A DNA stretch of 64,000 nucleotides from Filifactor alocis ATCC 35896 (GCF_000163895.2 NC_016630.1:682001-746000), one strand, 5' to 3'; positions 42,004-52,849 are shown, counted from the first letter of the stretch. Numbers and translations are program-made. The notes: generated by a model from the sequence alone, not told the origin.

Positions 42004-42366
42004 TATATTTCCCCTTTCTAATACAAAGAAGACAGCTACCAGAAGTTAGCTTCTCCCATGTTTTTTTGCATTTTTTTATTTTTTCATCAATAGAATACAA
42101 CAAAATTACATTAAAATCAATTTAAATTTCATTTTTCCTACTGATTAAAGTATTGTTTTGTCATTGTAAAGGATAAACTATCATTCTAAAATGCTACTAC
42201 TTTTTATCTCAATTTGATTTCTTGCTATTTTAGTAAACAATACCACTTTTTCTCTGTATATGATTTTTTAAAAAATTATAGTACGAATCACTAATTATCA
42301 TTATACATTATAAATTCATCATGATATACTGTACTGGATGAATTTATAAAAAAGGAGATAGTGTTT
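42004..42366. other. Divergent intergenic region between ackA and the YeiH gene
   Basis: AT-rich, with no ORF. TATACT at 42325-42330 with a weak -35 (TATACA 42302-42307) may be the plus-strand promoter. ACTGATTAAAG near 42138 resembles the R2 repeat opening but is not convincing. Confidence 0.35.
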
Positions 42367-43392
42367 ATGAAATCATTTTCAAAAAATTTTTATGGCATCT
42401 TACTATGTTTACTCATTGCAACGCCGGCATGGTTCTTAGGGAAGACTCTTCCTTTGGTTGGTGCTCCGGTATTTGCTATCTTCATCGGAATGATTGTAAA
42501 TACATTTTACAAGGATAGAGCCAAAACCGGAGCCGGAATTAAATTTACATCAAAATATATTCTACAGTTCGCAGTTGTCTTGCTGGGATTCGGTCTCAAC
42601 TTATCACAAGTCTTGATGGTGGGAACAACTTCTTTGCCAATTATTTTATCCACTATCACAACTTCTCTGTTCTGTGCGTGGTTATTACAAAAAAAATTCA
42701 ACCTTGACAGCAATACGGCTACCTTAGTAGGCGTCGGGTCTTCCATCTGTGGTGGTTCAGCAATTGCTGCAACAGCTCCTGTCATCAAAGCGGATGAAGA
42801 AGAAATTGCAAAAGCTATTTCTGTAATTTTCTTATTCAACATTTTGGCAGCACTGATATTTCCCACACTCGGCGACTTGATAGGACTGTCTAACAACGGA
42901 TTTTCAGTCTTTGCAGGAACCGCAGTCAACGATACTTCTTCTGTTACCGCAACCGCAACAACATGGGACAGTATACACAACTCAAACACCTTGGAAGGTG
43001 CAACAATTGTAAAATTAACAAGAACACTCGCAATTATTCCGATTACATTAGGGTTATCTTTCTATCAAATCTACAAACAAAAACAACAAGGCGCTTCCTC
43101 GCACGAAAAGGTAAGCATCAAAAAAGTGTTCCCAATATTTATTCTGTTTTTTGTATTAGCATCTATCTTAACTACTTTCTTAACCAAAAATGGAATTGAT
43201 ACTGATGTCTTTCATTACTTCAAAGTCCTTTCCAAGTTCTGTATTGTGATGGCAATGGCAGCGATTGGATTGAATACCGACATCATCAAACTGATTAAAA
43301 CCGGCGGACAAGCCATCTTTCTTGGCGGAAGTTGTTGGATCGCCATCACCCTGGTTGATCTATTGATGCAACGATTCCTCAATCTTTGGTAA
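42367..43392 (+). CDS. YeiH/UPF0324-family membrane protein (putative sulfate/sulfonate exporter)
   Basis: I place the start at ATG 42367, 9 nt after AGGAG, giving 341 residues with ~10 membrane helices. Family signatures are present: [14 protein letters not shown], the central [22 protein letters not shown] and [14 protein letters not shown], and a C-terminal [12 protein letters not shown]. The family is annotated as putative sulfate exporters on weak evidence; the actual substrate is not known. Monocistronic. Confidence 0.92.
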   Translation: MKSFSKNFYGILLCLLIATPAWFLGKTLPLVGAPVFAIFIGMIVNTFYKDRAKTGAGIKFTSKYILQFAVVLLGFGLNLSQVLMVGTTSLPIILSTITTSLFCAWLLQKKFNLDSNTATLVGVGSSICGGSAIAATAPVIKADEEEIAKAISVIFLFNILAALIFPTLGDLIGLSNNGFSVFAGTAVNDTSSVTATATTWDSIHNSNTLEGATIVKLTRTLAIIPITLGLSFYQIYKQKQQGASSHEKVSIKKVFPIFILFFVLASILTTFLTKNGIDTDVFHYFKVLSKFCIVMAMAAIGLNTDIIKLIKTGGQAIFLGGSCWIAITLVDLLMQRFLNLW

Positions 43393-43460
43393 CATTTTTG
43401 TTGTAAAAAATGAAATTTGCTCTGAATCTTTGATAAACTATCTACAAGAGTATGTCAAAA

Positions 43461-43471
43461 TATGGTATGAT
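43461..43471 (+). promoter_or_regulatory. Extended -10 promoter of the DUF4364 gene
   Basis: TATGAT (43466-43471) preceded by TGG; the -35 is poor (TACAAG 43443-43448). Confidence 0.35.
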
Positions 43472-43532
43472 GGATACATCATAGGTACATTAATTTGATT
43501 CTTATAAAAAGCAATTTAAAAGAGGTTTTGAA

Positions 43533-44076
43533 ATGTTTGATAGAACAGCAAAAAAAATTAGCAGAAGAAAAATTATATATTCTATTTGTATTGAAAAACG
43601 CAAATGTTTCATTATCAAAAAATATATTGACTCATATTTTTTTGGAAAATGAACTTCTTGATTTTTTCTCCTTACAACAATATTTATATGAACTGAATGA
43701 GGATGGATTTATTCAAGAGATGCAATCGAGTTCTCCTGCTCGTTTCGTCATTACTGAAAAAGGAGAAGAAGTCCTTTGTTTTTTCGAAAACCAGTTGTCA
43801 TTCTCCAAAAGAGAACAAGTCTTAATTTACTTGGATGACAAAAAAGATTCTCTTATCAAAGAAAAAGAAATCAAAGCTACCTATGAAAAAACAGATGACA
43901 AAAATTACTCCGTCTGTCTATCCATGGCAAACGAAGACACCAATATATTTTGCCTGAATATTACCGTTCCGTCTGTTGCACTCGCAAGGACAATATGCCA
44001 AAATTGGGATGAATCATCTGCAGAAATTTACACTAATGTAGTAACATCTCTTATGCCAAACAAAAAACAAAGTTAG
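43533..44076 (+). CDS. DUF4364 winged-helix-like protein with an apparent frameshift near the start
   Basis: Residues from LAEEKLYILFVL onward form a complete DUF4364 protein (winged helix with LFFSLQQYLYELNEDGFI-like pattern, then a beta-rich C-terminal half). The only start with a good ribosome site (AGAGG, 7 nt) is ATG 43533, which reads MFDRTAKK as DUF4364 proteins usually begin. It is out of frame with the rest because of an eight-A run at 43550-43557; seven A would restore MFDRTAKKLAEEKLYIL. The frame that is open further left starts with a TTG (43495) without a ribosome site. Either a homopolymer sequencing error, slippage-dependent expression or a recent inactivating mutation. Confidence 0.78.
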
Positions 44077-44410
44077 TATGAATTCTATAAAAAATCTATT
44101 TCATATATAGCAAAACAAATAAGGATAAGGATAAATTTATGATTTTACAGGAACAATATGATGTGACATTAAAAACTAACTAACAGAGTTGTCATAAGTT
44201 CAAATTTAAAAGAAATGCCTCTTAATCCTGTCTTTCTTGAAGCGAAAGAAAATGCTACTCTAATTTAAGAGAGAATAAAATAATAGACATCAATTTTGTG
44301 TAATACTATGAGAACGATTCAAATAAATTACAGTACAAAAAATAACTATTTTTTAAAATGTCATGATTCATCTTATCGTCACGACAAACATAAAAACACA
44401 GCATAAAAAT
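44077..44410. other. Intergenic region after the DUF4364 gene
   Basis: No ORF with support. Short stop-riddled stretches (for example around 44140-44180 and 44200-44270) look slightly protein-like and might be debris of a decayed gene; I cannot identify it. Confidence 0.3.
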
Positions 44411-44448
44411 AAAGACTCAATCTGCTCAGTTATTCAGATTGAGTCTTT
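44411..44448. terminator. Bidirectional terminator between the DUF4364 and DUF2339 genes
   Basis: Perfect 14-bp stem AAAGACTCAATCTG / CAGATTGAGTCTTT with a 10-nt loop. Confidence 0.9.
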
Positions 44449-44468
44449 TAATTTCTTTATGTTTTTTT

Positions 44469-47423
44469 CTATTCGTTTTCACTATTCTTATCCCTAAATT
44501 TCACACTCAACTTATTGTAAATAAAGCTGATTGCAAAGCAAAGTATGGCACCGACTATCATGGATAAAACTCTTTTTATAGAATTTTCGCCCCGCATGTC
44601 CACAGCAATAAATTTTAATACCACCAATATCGTCAGGCAGAGTCCATAATCTCTAAGCCCTTTCATCGCCCACTTAAATCCTAACGCTATAGAAATAACA
44701 GCGACTACAAGACCGGCAATATTATATAAGAATGAGACTATCTCCACATTCAGCAATCCGTTTAATATAGAAAAAGTTAATACTAAATATTTTAAACCTA
44801 ATAACACATGTGTAAAATAAGGAATTACGTCTCTTTTTAATATCTCTTTTGACTGAACGACAGCTATTGCTATTGTAAATGTACAGTAAACATACAATGC
44901 CACTGTACCATTCACAAAATTAATATTTCTAATCCCTACAAAATATAATATAGCGGTAGCAACATAAAAAATGGAAGAAAGGGTAGAATCATCCAAAACT
45001 CCTCCATGGTCTGTCATTTTGAAATTCTCATCTTCCCAATTCTTAAAATATCCTATTGTCACAAAACCTAACATGAAAAGTACAATGACAGCATAAGTGA
45101 TAGAGTTATATAATACGCTTGACTCTGCGGTTGCTCCGGTTGTTGCATTAAAGTTAATCAACAAAATTGATGTTAAACATAGAGGAAGTCCTATGATTTT
45201 AAATACAGCAAGATTCTTGTAATGTTTTGTCTTATATATATCAAACAAAAGATACACAAAAGCAACTATATTCAGCGTACCATAAACATAATTCATAACA
45301 TTCGACTGAATATACAAGTTAATCGACATGTTTAACAAAATAGGAGCTATGTTGTCAATTAGTAAAATAACAACTATTAGCAAATAATTCACTTCCTTAT
45401 GAATTACCTTGCCCACAATATAGAGAATGACACAAAGTACGATAAGCCCTGAGATGTTACCGTTAAACAAAGTCTTGTTAATCCCTAACAATACCGATCC
45501 GATAACTAAGCTAAAAAAGATGTCATAAGGTTTTCTAATGTTTTTCCAAAGTAGATTGATAGCTAAATATTGCATGAAAGCTACAATAAATATTGTCAAA
45601 TATATCAATACTGCTTTCCCATTGATTTCTGAGATGAGCAATTGATATAAGGTTATAAATGCAACACCTGTGTTTATCATACTGATAGGGATTTTCTCAA
45701 GACTTTTTTCAGAATTTTCTTCCTCCCTATATAAAATATTATCTATAGTGAAAAGTCCTATTACAGCTAATAAAGCCAGCCACTTGCATCCGGATACAGT
45801 TAACGAAAATAATCCTATATACGACAAAAAGGACAAATTCAATGCAGTGGTCAAAAACTCTTTGTTAACTTTATAAGCGTTAGCTACCATGCTCACACAA
45901 ACTAAGGTTATAAATGCAAATAGTAGAACTCTATCAAAGTCCGTTTCAACTACAAAGATACTAAATATAAGAACAACAAGTGTAGATACACAAGTTACTA
46001 CCGTAGTGATAATTAATTTCTTTTTGTCTGATAATGCCCTGTATAACAGAAAACATATTGCTGAAAATGCAACCATACATACTAACGCCAACCGGTTGAA
46101 ACTTGAAAGATTATCGAGAAATGAAAATACATACGCAGCAAACGATAAATTCAAAGAAACAACCAAATGCTTCTTACCTATTTTATTAGAAACAACACCC
46201 ATTCCCACACAAATGAAACTGATAAATGTCAGCAATATCAAATTAGCAATATCACTACCGCTTTCCGTTATGCTTATTAGCAGAACAATAAAACTAAGAG
46301 TATAAATTAGTATTGTCGTATAAAAAAGTTCTTTTTCATTCGATAGTACCTTATACAAAGCAAACAGTATTACTCCAAAGACTGCGACACAAAGTGATGA
46401 CAACATTTGAAATTGAGGATAATATTCAAAAAATAATATAATAAATGAAACAAAAGACATATTCAGTGTAATCACCGAGTATTTTTTATTCATTTTGAAA
46501 GAATTACCTACGATACTTACGCATACCAAAACCATGAAAGCAAACAACAAAGTTCTATCCATGCCGGTGTGCGCCAGACTCAGTCCCATCAAAAGCGTGA
46601 TAATACTACCCATATACGCTATTATCACAGTAAAAAACATCTGTATTTTGTTCGATAAAAAGATGAAAAGTATAGCCCATATCAAGCACAGAATCAGCGT
46701 CATGTTGTTATCGACTAAATGAAACGCTAAATTAGCTGATAAGATATCTATGTATATTACTCCTGCACCCGTGCCAAGCAATATAGCATAAATCGGATTT
46801 TTATCTTTAAGGATGAACTTCAACCCAGCTCCACTCAACAAAATACCAACTAAAAATATAAGCCCGACTTTTGTTTCTGAAGTCATTTTATTCCAAATCA
46901 TAGCTACAAAAGACCCGGTAGCTACAAAGAGCAAAAGAGCTGATAATGCGCCGATAATGTATTTCCCAACCATAGCTTCCCCACGCGGCTTGCCGTCATT
47001 TGTCTTGATTCTTTTCGGAAACTTAACATCAGGCAACTCAAAGCGCGGTGTTTTTTTACCGGAAGCTGTTGTGATAGGCAATTTTTTCTTTAGTGTCTCT
47101 GCCTTTGAAATAGAAGAACCCGATTTTTCGATTTCTGTTTTTTCATCATGAATTTCCATTTCAGAACTTTGAATATCAGAAATCTCTATCTTATGTTTTT
47201 CAAGCAGTTGTTCTTTGAACAAATTAGGATCATTTTCAAGAGAGTCAATTTCTGTCGCAATCTTTACCGCTTCATCCAAAGCTGTATTTCCCTGTAACTT
47301 GGTCTGAAGTCCATTTATTATCTGATTTTGTTCATCAATCTTTCGATAACAAGCATCCATTCTATATTTTAAATCGTGAATTTGAATTTCAAGCTCTTCT
47401 ACGCGAGTCTTTATGCTCTTCAC
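44469..47423 (-). CDS. DUF2339 large multi-pass membrane protein
   Basis: 984 residues. The N-terminal ~60 residues form a coiled coil (heptads with Val/Leu/Ile: RVEELEIQIHDLKYRM), then a polar, Lys/Glu-rich linker to ~145. From ~155 to the end there are some 25-28 closely spaced hydrophobic helices, with repeated sub-patterns suggesting internal duplication (for example VCVSIVGNSFKMNKKYSVITLN, split, and VCVSMVANAYKVNKEFLTTALN, split). This is the DUF2339 pattern; the function is unknown, and a transporter or surface-assembly role is guessed by others. Monocistronic, closed by the hairpin at 44411-44448. Confidence 0.85.
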   Translation of the reverse strand: MKSIKTRVEELEIQIHDLKYRMDACYRKIDEQNQIINGLQTKLQGNTALDEAVKIATEIDSLENDPNLFKEQLLEKHKIEISDIQSSEMEIHDEKTEIEKSGSSISKAETLKKKLPITTASGKKTPRFELPDVKFPKRIKTNDGKPRGEAMVGKYIIGALSALLLFVATGSFVAMIWNKMTSETKVGLIFLVGILLSGAGLKFILKDKNPIYAILLGTGAGVIYIDILSANLAFHLVDNNMTLILCLIWAILFIFLSNKIQMFFTVIIAYMGSIITLLMGLSLAHTGMDRTLLFAFMVLVCVSIVGNSFKMNKKYSVITLNMSFVSFIILFFEYYPQFQMLSSLCVAVFGVILFALYKVLSNEKELFYTTILIYTLSFIVLLISITESGSDIANLILLTFISFICVGMGVVSNKIGKKHLVVSLNLSFAAYVFSFLDNLSSFNRLALVCMVAFSAICFLLYRALSDKKKLIITTVVTCVSTLVVLIFSIFVVETDFDRVLLFAFITLVCVSMVANAYKVNKEFLTTALNLSFLSYIGLFSLTVSGCKWLALLAVIGLFTIDNILYREEENSEKSLEKIPISMINTGVAFITLYQLLISEINGKAVLIYLTIFIVAFMQYLAINLLWKNIRKPYDIFFSLVIGSVLLGINKTLFNGNISGLIVLCVILYIVGKVIHKEVNYLLIVVILLIDNIAPILLNMSINLYIQSNVMNYVYGTLNIVAFVYLLFDIYKTKHYKNLAVFKIIGLPLCLTSILLINFNATTGATAESSVLYNSITYAVIVLFMLGFVTIGYFKNWEDENFKMTDHGGVLDDSTLSSIFYVATAILYFVGIRNINFVNGTVALYVYCTFTIAIAVVQSKEILKRDVIPYFTHVLLGLKYLVLTFSILNGLLNVEIVSFLYNIAGLVVAVISIALGFKWAMKGLRDYGLCLTILVVLKFIAVDMRGENSIKRVLSMIVGAILCFAISFIYNKLSVKFRDKNSENE

Positions 47424-47796
47424 AAATCTACCTCCAATAACTTATAAAATAATATTGAACCTTGTAATACGGACAATCTTTTGTCTTCCAAAGAATCTGC
47501 TTGCCGTATGTACTGTCCTGAATTTTCAAAAAATACGATAACTGTCTTTTATGATAGCATACAAACTCCTTTTTTCAAAATCTATTTTTATGAATTATTG
47601 AAATAAATTATTAACCTCACCGAATCAGTATTATCATCAAAAACTGTCACGAAAATAAAAATCGTATACCTTCACAATAATCACAAAATTTTATAGCTAT
47701 AAAAAAAGAGTTGTTTTTCAACAACCCTTTCTTCGCATATTTATATAGGATTTAAAAATATACTTTCGACTTCTATTTCCTTACTTGTTTCTTCTC
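47424..47796. other. Intergenic region between the dps and DUF2339 genes
   Basis: Contains the dps terminator (47705-47730); otherwise AT-rich DNA in which I see nothing. Confidence 0.4.
47705..47730 (-). terminator. Terminator of dps
   Basis: Stem AAAGAGTTGTT / AACAACCCTTT with a TTTC loop; read on the minus strand it ends in a T-run. Confidence 0.8.
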
Positions 47797-48234
47797 TTAT
47801 TTCACGCTTGAGTTAATGAACCATAACTGTTTGCTATAGTAAGCAATTTGTTCTTCCATCAATGAAACAGCTTCTGTCCAACCCAATCCATCTGCTTTTG
47901 ATTTGATGTCTTTTGCGTTGTCAATCAATGTTTTAACATCTTCTTGAAGGATTTGCAACACTTCCAAAGAACTGAATTCTCTTGGATCCACCTCTTTGAT
48001 AGTAGCTTTTTCTAAATAGTCACTCAATTTGCAATCAGGCATTACTCCGAATATTTTTTGATGTTCTGCCACTGCATCAAAGTGAAGGAATGTAGTATCG
48101 TACATCATTTCTGTAAATTCATGGATAGATTTGAATGCAAGTCCTGTCACATTCCAATGTAAATTGTGTAATTTAAATGTCATTACCGCCAAGTTAGATA
48201 AATATAAATCAAATTCTTTTTTTAAGTTCATCAT
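47797..48234 (-). CDS. dps: Dps-family ferritin-like DNA-binding/iron-storage protein
   Basis: 145 residues with the Dps signature LHNLHWNVTGLAFKSIHEFTE, which supplies intersubunit ferroxidase ligands, and the following LHFDAVAEHQKIFG. The usual AER at the ferroxidase helix is AEH here. Twelve-subunit Dps shells oxidise Fe(II) with peroxide and protect DNA, consistent with an anaerobe needing oxidative-stress defence. The second Met may be the true start. AGGAGG precedes. Monocistronic. Confidence 0.92.
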   Translation of the reverse strand: MMNLKKEFDLYLSNLAVMTFKLHNLHWNVTGLAFKSIHEFTEMMYDTTFLHFDAVAEHQKIFGVMPDCKLSDYLEKATIKEVDPREFSSLEVLQILQEDVKTLIDNAKDIKSKADGLGWTEAVSLMEEQIAYYSKQLWFINSSVK

Positions 48235-48370
48235 AATAAAATCCTCCTCTGTTATTTACTACTCTCTATTTCTTATAACTCATTTAACTACTGGCTATGA
48301 TACCCCTTCATTGATTGTCTAAACAAAATATACTGATTATTTTTATTTTTTAATTCTGAATCTCAAATAT

Positions 48371-49000
48371 TTACAATCCTAACAAACATTTTCTGAGTTC
48401 GGATGGATGATTAAAATAGTATGTGCTTTCAGAAAAATCATGGTTGCTCTGGATTCCCCAGCCTGCTGCTGCAAAATCCACTCCGGCTCGAAGTGCACAT
48501 TTTAAATCTGAAATCGCATCACCGACATAAATCACTTTTTCTTTCTGTGTCTTATTTTCTTCAATAAATTTGTTTAACGGATCAGGATGAGGTTTTGGCA
48601 TAAGAACGTCATCAGCACCAATAATTTGATTAAAGATTCCATCCATTTGAAAACGTTCCACATCCACTTGTGCTTCTGCATTTGTTCTCGATGTCACAAT
48701 TCCAAGACCGTAGCCTGATTCTTTGAGTTCATATAACAACTCCTTCATCCCTTCAAAAAAAGAAATTGTATGTTGATACCTTACGACTCCATCATACCAC
48801 TCTTGGATAAACGCTCTCTTATCTTTCACACCAAAGTTTTCCATAGTTTGATTGGTTGTACAACCAAAAATATGTTCCAAATCTTTTTTCTCTACAATTT
48901 TCCCCTCTAATTTTTCCAGCGCTTCTTTCACCGCACAAAGATTCGCTTCCCATGTGTTTAAAATAGTCATATCTAAATCAAAAACAATATATTGATACAA
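48371..49000 (-). CDS. HAD-family hydrolase (phosphoglycolate-phosphatase-like)
   Basis: I place the start at a TTG at 49000 (M-YQYIVFDLDMT), 6 nt after GAGGAGA; the 8-codon-longer reading would put that site inside the gene. 209 residues. HAD motif I is FDLDMTIL, motif II IVTSRTN, motif III around MPKPHPDPL and motif IV YVGDAISDLKCA. A subfamily I HAD with cap, similar to Gph/PpaX-type phosphatases; the substrate is unknown. It lies 56 bp after cinA in the ABC-cinA-HAD operon. Confidence 0.9.
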   Translation of the reverse strand: MYQYIVFDLDMTILNTWEANLCAVKEALEKLEGKIVEKKDLEHIFGCTTNQTMENFGVKDKRAFIQEWYDGVVRYQHTISFFEGMKELLYELKESGYGLGIVTSRTNAEAQVDVERFQMDGIFNQIIGADDVLMPKPHPDPLNKFIEENKTQKEKVIYVGDAISDLKCALRAGVDFAAAGWGIQSNHDFSESTYYFNHPSELRKCLLGL

Positions 49001-49056
49001 AATAATTCTCCTCTTTCTTCTCAATAAAATATTTGTTATCCGAATTTTCTTATATC

Positions 49057-50310
49057 CTACGCTTTTTGAAGTAAGATCCTTCTAAGCTCATCCAATGCTA
49101 TTGTAACTGCTCTTTCACGAATCACATTACGACTTGCAAATCGATTCATCTTCTTCACAAAATACTCTCCTCTATCATAGATAGCAACATAGACTGTGCC
49201 GATAGGAGTTTGTTCCGTTCCGCCATTTGGACCGGCAAGTCCTGTAATCCCAACACCGATATCCGTTCCTGCAACTTCAGAAACACCTTTCGCCATTTCT
49301 TTTGCTACCTCTTCGCTGACTACTCCATTTTTTTCTAAAGTTTCTGCACTGACACTTAATCTACTCTCTTTGCTCTCTTCTGTGTAAGTCACAAATCCTT
49401 CTCGATACACATCAGATATTCCCGGATAATCAATCAACTTCGCTGCAAGCATTCCGCCCGTACAAGATTCTGCCGTTGCAATTGTAAGATTTTTCTTTAG
49501 TAACAGTTCTGCCACAACAGCTTCCAAACCTTTATCAGATGCAATGACCGTAGCATTTTCCCCAAACCGTCTCAACAACTCTTGTTTTACCGGTTCAATC
49601 AATTCCAATCCTTGTTGCTCTGTTTCTGCTTTCGCTGTGATGCGAAAAGTAACTTGTCCCTTCCCCGCATAAGTTGCAATGGTTGGATTTGTTTGATGCA
49701 ATATCATATCCAAAACCATTTCTTCTGCCAATGATTCACCAAGTTCCGTTACGATAATTTTGCATGCTACAACTGTTTGTTTAGAATATTGATGTAAATG
49801 TGGTACGACTTGGTTTATCATCAACGGTTTCATCTCAAAAGGAGGCCCCGGAAGTAAAACAACTATTTTTTTTGACAAATCTTGTGTTTGTTCTACAATA
49901 CAAGCATTTGCCGTTCCCATATCGTTGGTCAAAATCATGCTTCCTTCCGGAAAATATGCCTGTCTTAAATTATTCTTCGGCATTTCTTTATGAAAACTCA
50001 TATATTTTTCGACCAAATGTTGATAACTTCCTTCATCATATATCATTGGTAAACCAAAATACTCTGCTACAATTTCTTTGGTAATATCATCCTGCGTCGG
50101 TCCAAGCCCTCCTGTAGAAATGATAACATCTGCTCGATTCAGCGCAATTTCATATGCCTCTTTCATTCGTTTCGGATTATCTCCAACTACTGTCTGATAA
50201 TGCACATCTATCCCTATCTTTGCCAATTCTTTTGAAAGAAATGCAGCATTTGTATTGACAATATCTCCATGTAACAATTCTGTTCCCACACACAGTATTT
50301 CAGCATTCAT
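49057..50310 (-). CDS. cinA: CinA: MoCF-like domain plus NMN deamidase
   Basis: 417 residues. The N-terminal MoCF/COG1058 domain (AEILCVGTELLHGDIVNTNAAFL, then STGGLGPTQDDITKEIVA) is followed by the C-terminal CinA deamidase domain (TIATAESCTGGMLAAKL, GITGLAGPNGGTEQTPIGTVYV). Known activity: NMN deamidation and ADP-ribose pyrophosphatase in pyridine nucleotide recycling. It is competence-inducible in streptococci. recA, its frequent neighbour, is not here. 20 bp after the ABC exporter gene. Confidence 0.97.
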   Translation of the reverse strand: MNAEILCVGTELLHGDIVNTNAAFLSKELAKIGIDVHYQTVVGDNPKRMKEAYEIALNRADVIISTGGLGPTQDDITKEIVAEYFGLPMIYDEGSYQHLVEKYMSFHKEMPKNNLRQAYFPEGSMILTNDMGTANACIVEQTQDLSKKIVVLLPGPPFEMKPLMINQVVPHLHQYSKQTVVACKIIVTELGESLAEEMVLDMILHQTNPTIATYAGKGQVTFRITAKAETEQQGLELIEPVKQELLRRFGENATVIASDKGLEAVVAELLLKKNLTIATAESCTGGMLAAKLIDYPGISDVYREGFVTYTEESKESRLSVSAETLEKNGVVSEEVAKEMAKGVSEVAGTDIGVGITGLAGPNGGTEQTPIGTVYVAIYDRGEYFVKKMNRFASRNVIRERAVTIALDELRRILLQKA

Positions 50311-50330
50311 TTTTGCTCCTCTTTTCGTTC

Positions 50331-52112
50331 CTATTCTTTATCTTCAAAATATCCACTGCCATACATTTCATAAAGGGAATAATATTTTCCTTTTCGCTCC
50401 ATCAATTCCTTGTGACTTCCGCTCTCTTCAATACCGTTTTCAGTCAGCACCAATATGGTATCGGCATTTTGAATGGTTGTCAATCGATGAGCAATGGTAA
50501 ATGTCGTTCTTCCTTTTGATAACTCCACCAAAGAATGCTGCACAATTCGTTCACTTTCATTATCCAATGCAGAAGTTGCCTCATCCAAAATCAAAATTGG
50601 AGGATTTTTCAAAAATACACGTGCAATACTAATTCTTTGTTTTTGTCCACCGGATAATTTAACGCCTCGTTCTCCTACATAGGTATTATATCCGTTCTCC
50701 AAACCCATAATAAACTCATGTGCTCCCGCTTTTTTTGCAGCACTTACAATTTCTTCGTCGGAAGCTCCTACTTTACCATACTCAATATTCTCTCTTACTG
50801 TTCCCGAAAATAAATACACATCCTGTTGTACTACACCGATTTGATTTCGAAGCGATTTTTGAGTAATTTTTCTGATATCTACACCATCCAACAAAATGTG
50901 GCCTTCACTTACCTCATAAAACCTTGGAATCAAATTGCACAGAGTTGTCTTTCCACCACCGGACGGACCAACCAATGCAATCTTTTGTTCCGGTCGGATG
51001 TGCAAATCAATGTTCGATAACACCATTTTGTCATGATCCGGATACTGAAAACTCACATGATCAAACAAAATATCTCCTGTTGCTCCGGTGATTTCAACTG
51101 CATCGTCATCATCTTGAATTTCTACTTCTTCATCCATCACTTCAATGAATCGTTCAATCCCGGTCATTCCTCTTTGAAATTGTTCCGCAAATTCGACAAT
51201 TCTTTTAATCGCAGACAACAACATCGCTACATACAACATATACGCAACCATATCTCCTGCCGTAATCTCTCGTTGTATCATAAAATACGAAGAACACAAC
51301 AGTACTGTCACATACATCAAGCCATCAAAAAATTGTGTAACCCCTTTGAATCCCGCCATATAATAGTATTGAAATTTTTTGATATGAAACAATCCGGAAT
51401 TTCCTTCTTCAAATTTCTCTTTTTCAATCTCTTCATTTGCAAAAGAACGAACAACCTTAACACCGAGCAAGCTATCTTCCAACTGCGCGTTCAAATCTCC
51501 AATCTGCTCTCTTGAACGTTTGAATGCCAACCTCATTCTTTTTCTAAAATACATTGTTGCAACAAGCATCAACGGAATAACCGAAAATACAATTACTGTC
51601 AACAAAACATTGATCCGACATAAAATCAGGAAGGATACCAATATTTTTACTCCGGCAATAAAAAATTCTTCCGGACAATGATGCGCAAATTCTGTGATTT
51701 CAAACAAATCACTTGTAATTCTTCCCATAATCTGTCCAATCTTCGTATTATCAAAATAATTGAATGATAATTCTTGAAGATGAGAAAATAAATCTCTCCT
51801 CATATCTGTTTCAATCTTTGCTCCCATAATATGTCCAACCGAAGCCATATAATAATTCGCAGCGGTATCCACCAGCCTCAATATAAAATAAATCACACAC
51901 ATTTTTATGACAAAACTCATTGTCAAAGCCTGAAAATCAAACATCGCTTTGTTTGTAATATTTCTAACCATTAACGGAAATACAATTTCACATACCGTTG
52001 TAAATGAAGCACAAATCAAATCTATCGCCAAAATAGAATAATACTTTCTAAAATATGGTAAAAATCTTGTAATTAACTCTGATGTTTTGATTTTATCCTG
52101 ATATTGTTCCAT
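50331..52112 (-). CDS. ABC exporter, fused permease and ATPase (MsbA/BmrA type)
   Basis: 593 residues. Six-helix exporter membrane domain (about 20-320), then an ATPase with Walker A GPSGGGKTT, Q-loop VVQQDVYLF, signature LSGGQKQR and Walker B PILILDEATSALD. A homodimer is likely because no partner half-transporter is adjacent. Substrate (lipid or drug) unknown. First gene of the ABC-cinA-HAD operon. Confidence 0.95.
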   Translation of the reverse strand: MEQYQDKIKTSELITRFLPYFRKYYSILAIDLICASFTTVCEIVFPLMVRNITNKAMFDFQALTMSFVIKMCVIYFILRLVDTAANYYMASVGHIMGAKIETDMRRDLFSHLQELSFNYFDNTKIGQIMGRITSDLFEITEFAHHCPEEFFIAGVKILVSFLILCRINVLLTVIVFSVIPLMLVATMYFRKRMRLAFKRSREQIGDLNAQLEDSLLGVKVVRSFANEEIEKEKFEEGNSGLFHIKKFQYYYMAGFKGVTQFFDGLMYVTVLLCSSYFMIQREITAGDMVAYMLYVAMLLSAIKRIVEFAEQFQRGMTGIERFIEVMDEEVEIQDDDDAVEITGATGDILFDHVSFQYPDHDKMVLSNIDLHIRPEQKIALVGPSGGGKTTLCNLIPRFYEVSEGHILLDGVDIRKITQKSLRNQIGVVQQDVYLFSGTVRENIEYGKVGASDEEIVSAAKKAGAHEFIMGLENGYNTYVGERGVKLSGGQKQRISIARVFLKNPPILILDEATSALDNESERIVQHSLVELSKGRTTFTIAHRLTTIQNADTILVLTENGIEESGSHKELMERKGKYYSLYEMYGSGYFEDKE

Positions 52113-52522
52113 AATAATCTCCTCTCTAAATTCTTATTTTTATATAGTAACTTTTTATTTGCTACCTTCATTATATCTTAGTATATCATTATCTTTTTTT
52201 ACTTTACCCACTCATATTTTTATTTGATTCAAAAAAATATTGGAGCATGAACTCGCCATTCCCTCTACTTTCACATCATACCCATTTATTCTATGTACCT
52301 TTAATACTTAGGTTCATTTTGTGATATTTTTCATTCAAAAAACCCTGAATTTACCAAACAACGATACATCTTTGAACTTTATTCTATCACTTCGCCTACT
52401 TTCTTTTCAAGAATATTATTTATACATCATATACAAAATATCAATATTGTAATAAACAGTGAGATAACCTGCTAATCACACTAATAATTTTTTGTCACTC
52501 TTCATCGTATTTTTAAATCATT
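52113..52522. other. Intergenic region between the ABC exporter and repeat R1
   Basis: AT-rich with no ORF; I see no recognisable element before the R1 repeat. Confidence 0.35.
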
Positions 52523-52588
52523 AAACCGCTACACACATTGTTTTTACAATATATATAGCGGTTTTTATCAACACTTTTTGTCCTATAG
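52523..52588 (-). repeat. Dispersed hairpin repeat, family R1, copy B
   Basis: Inverted copy of 18585-18650, with most of 66 positions identical. Hairpin arms AACCGCTA / TAGCGGTT. It follows the ferredoxin terminator in the direction of transcription. Confidence 0.8.
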
Positions 52589-52611
52589 TTCTATTTTTTA
52601 CACAAAAAAAA

Positions 52612-52631
52612 TGAGACGTCCCCACGTCTCA
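52612..52631 (-). terminator. Terminator of the ferredoxin gene
   Basis: Perfect 8-bp stem TGAGACGT / ACGTCTCA, CCCC loop, T-run on the minus strand. Confidence 0.85.
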
Positions 52632-52666
52632 CTTTAATAGCTAAGTTAATTTTTTAATCAAACAGA

Positions 52667-52849
<183 letters not shown>

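Noticed and set aside
42138..42300. Possible fourth R2 repeat copy
   Set aside because: Only ACTGATTAAAG matches; downstream similarity is not above AT-rich background.
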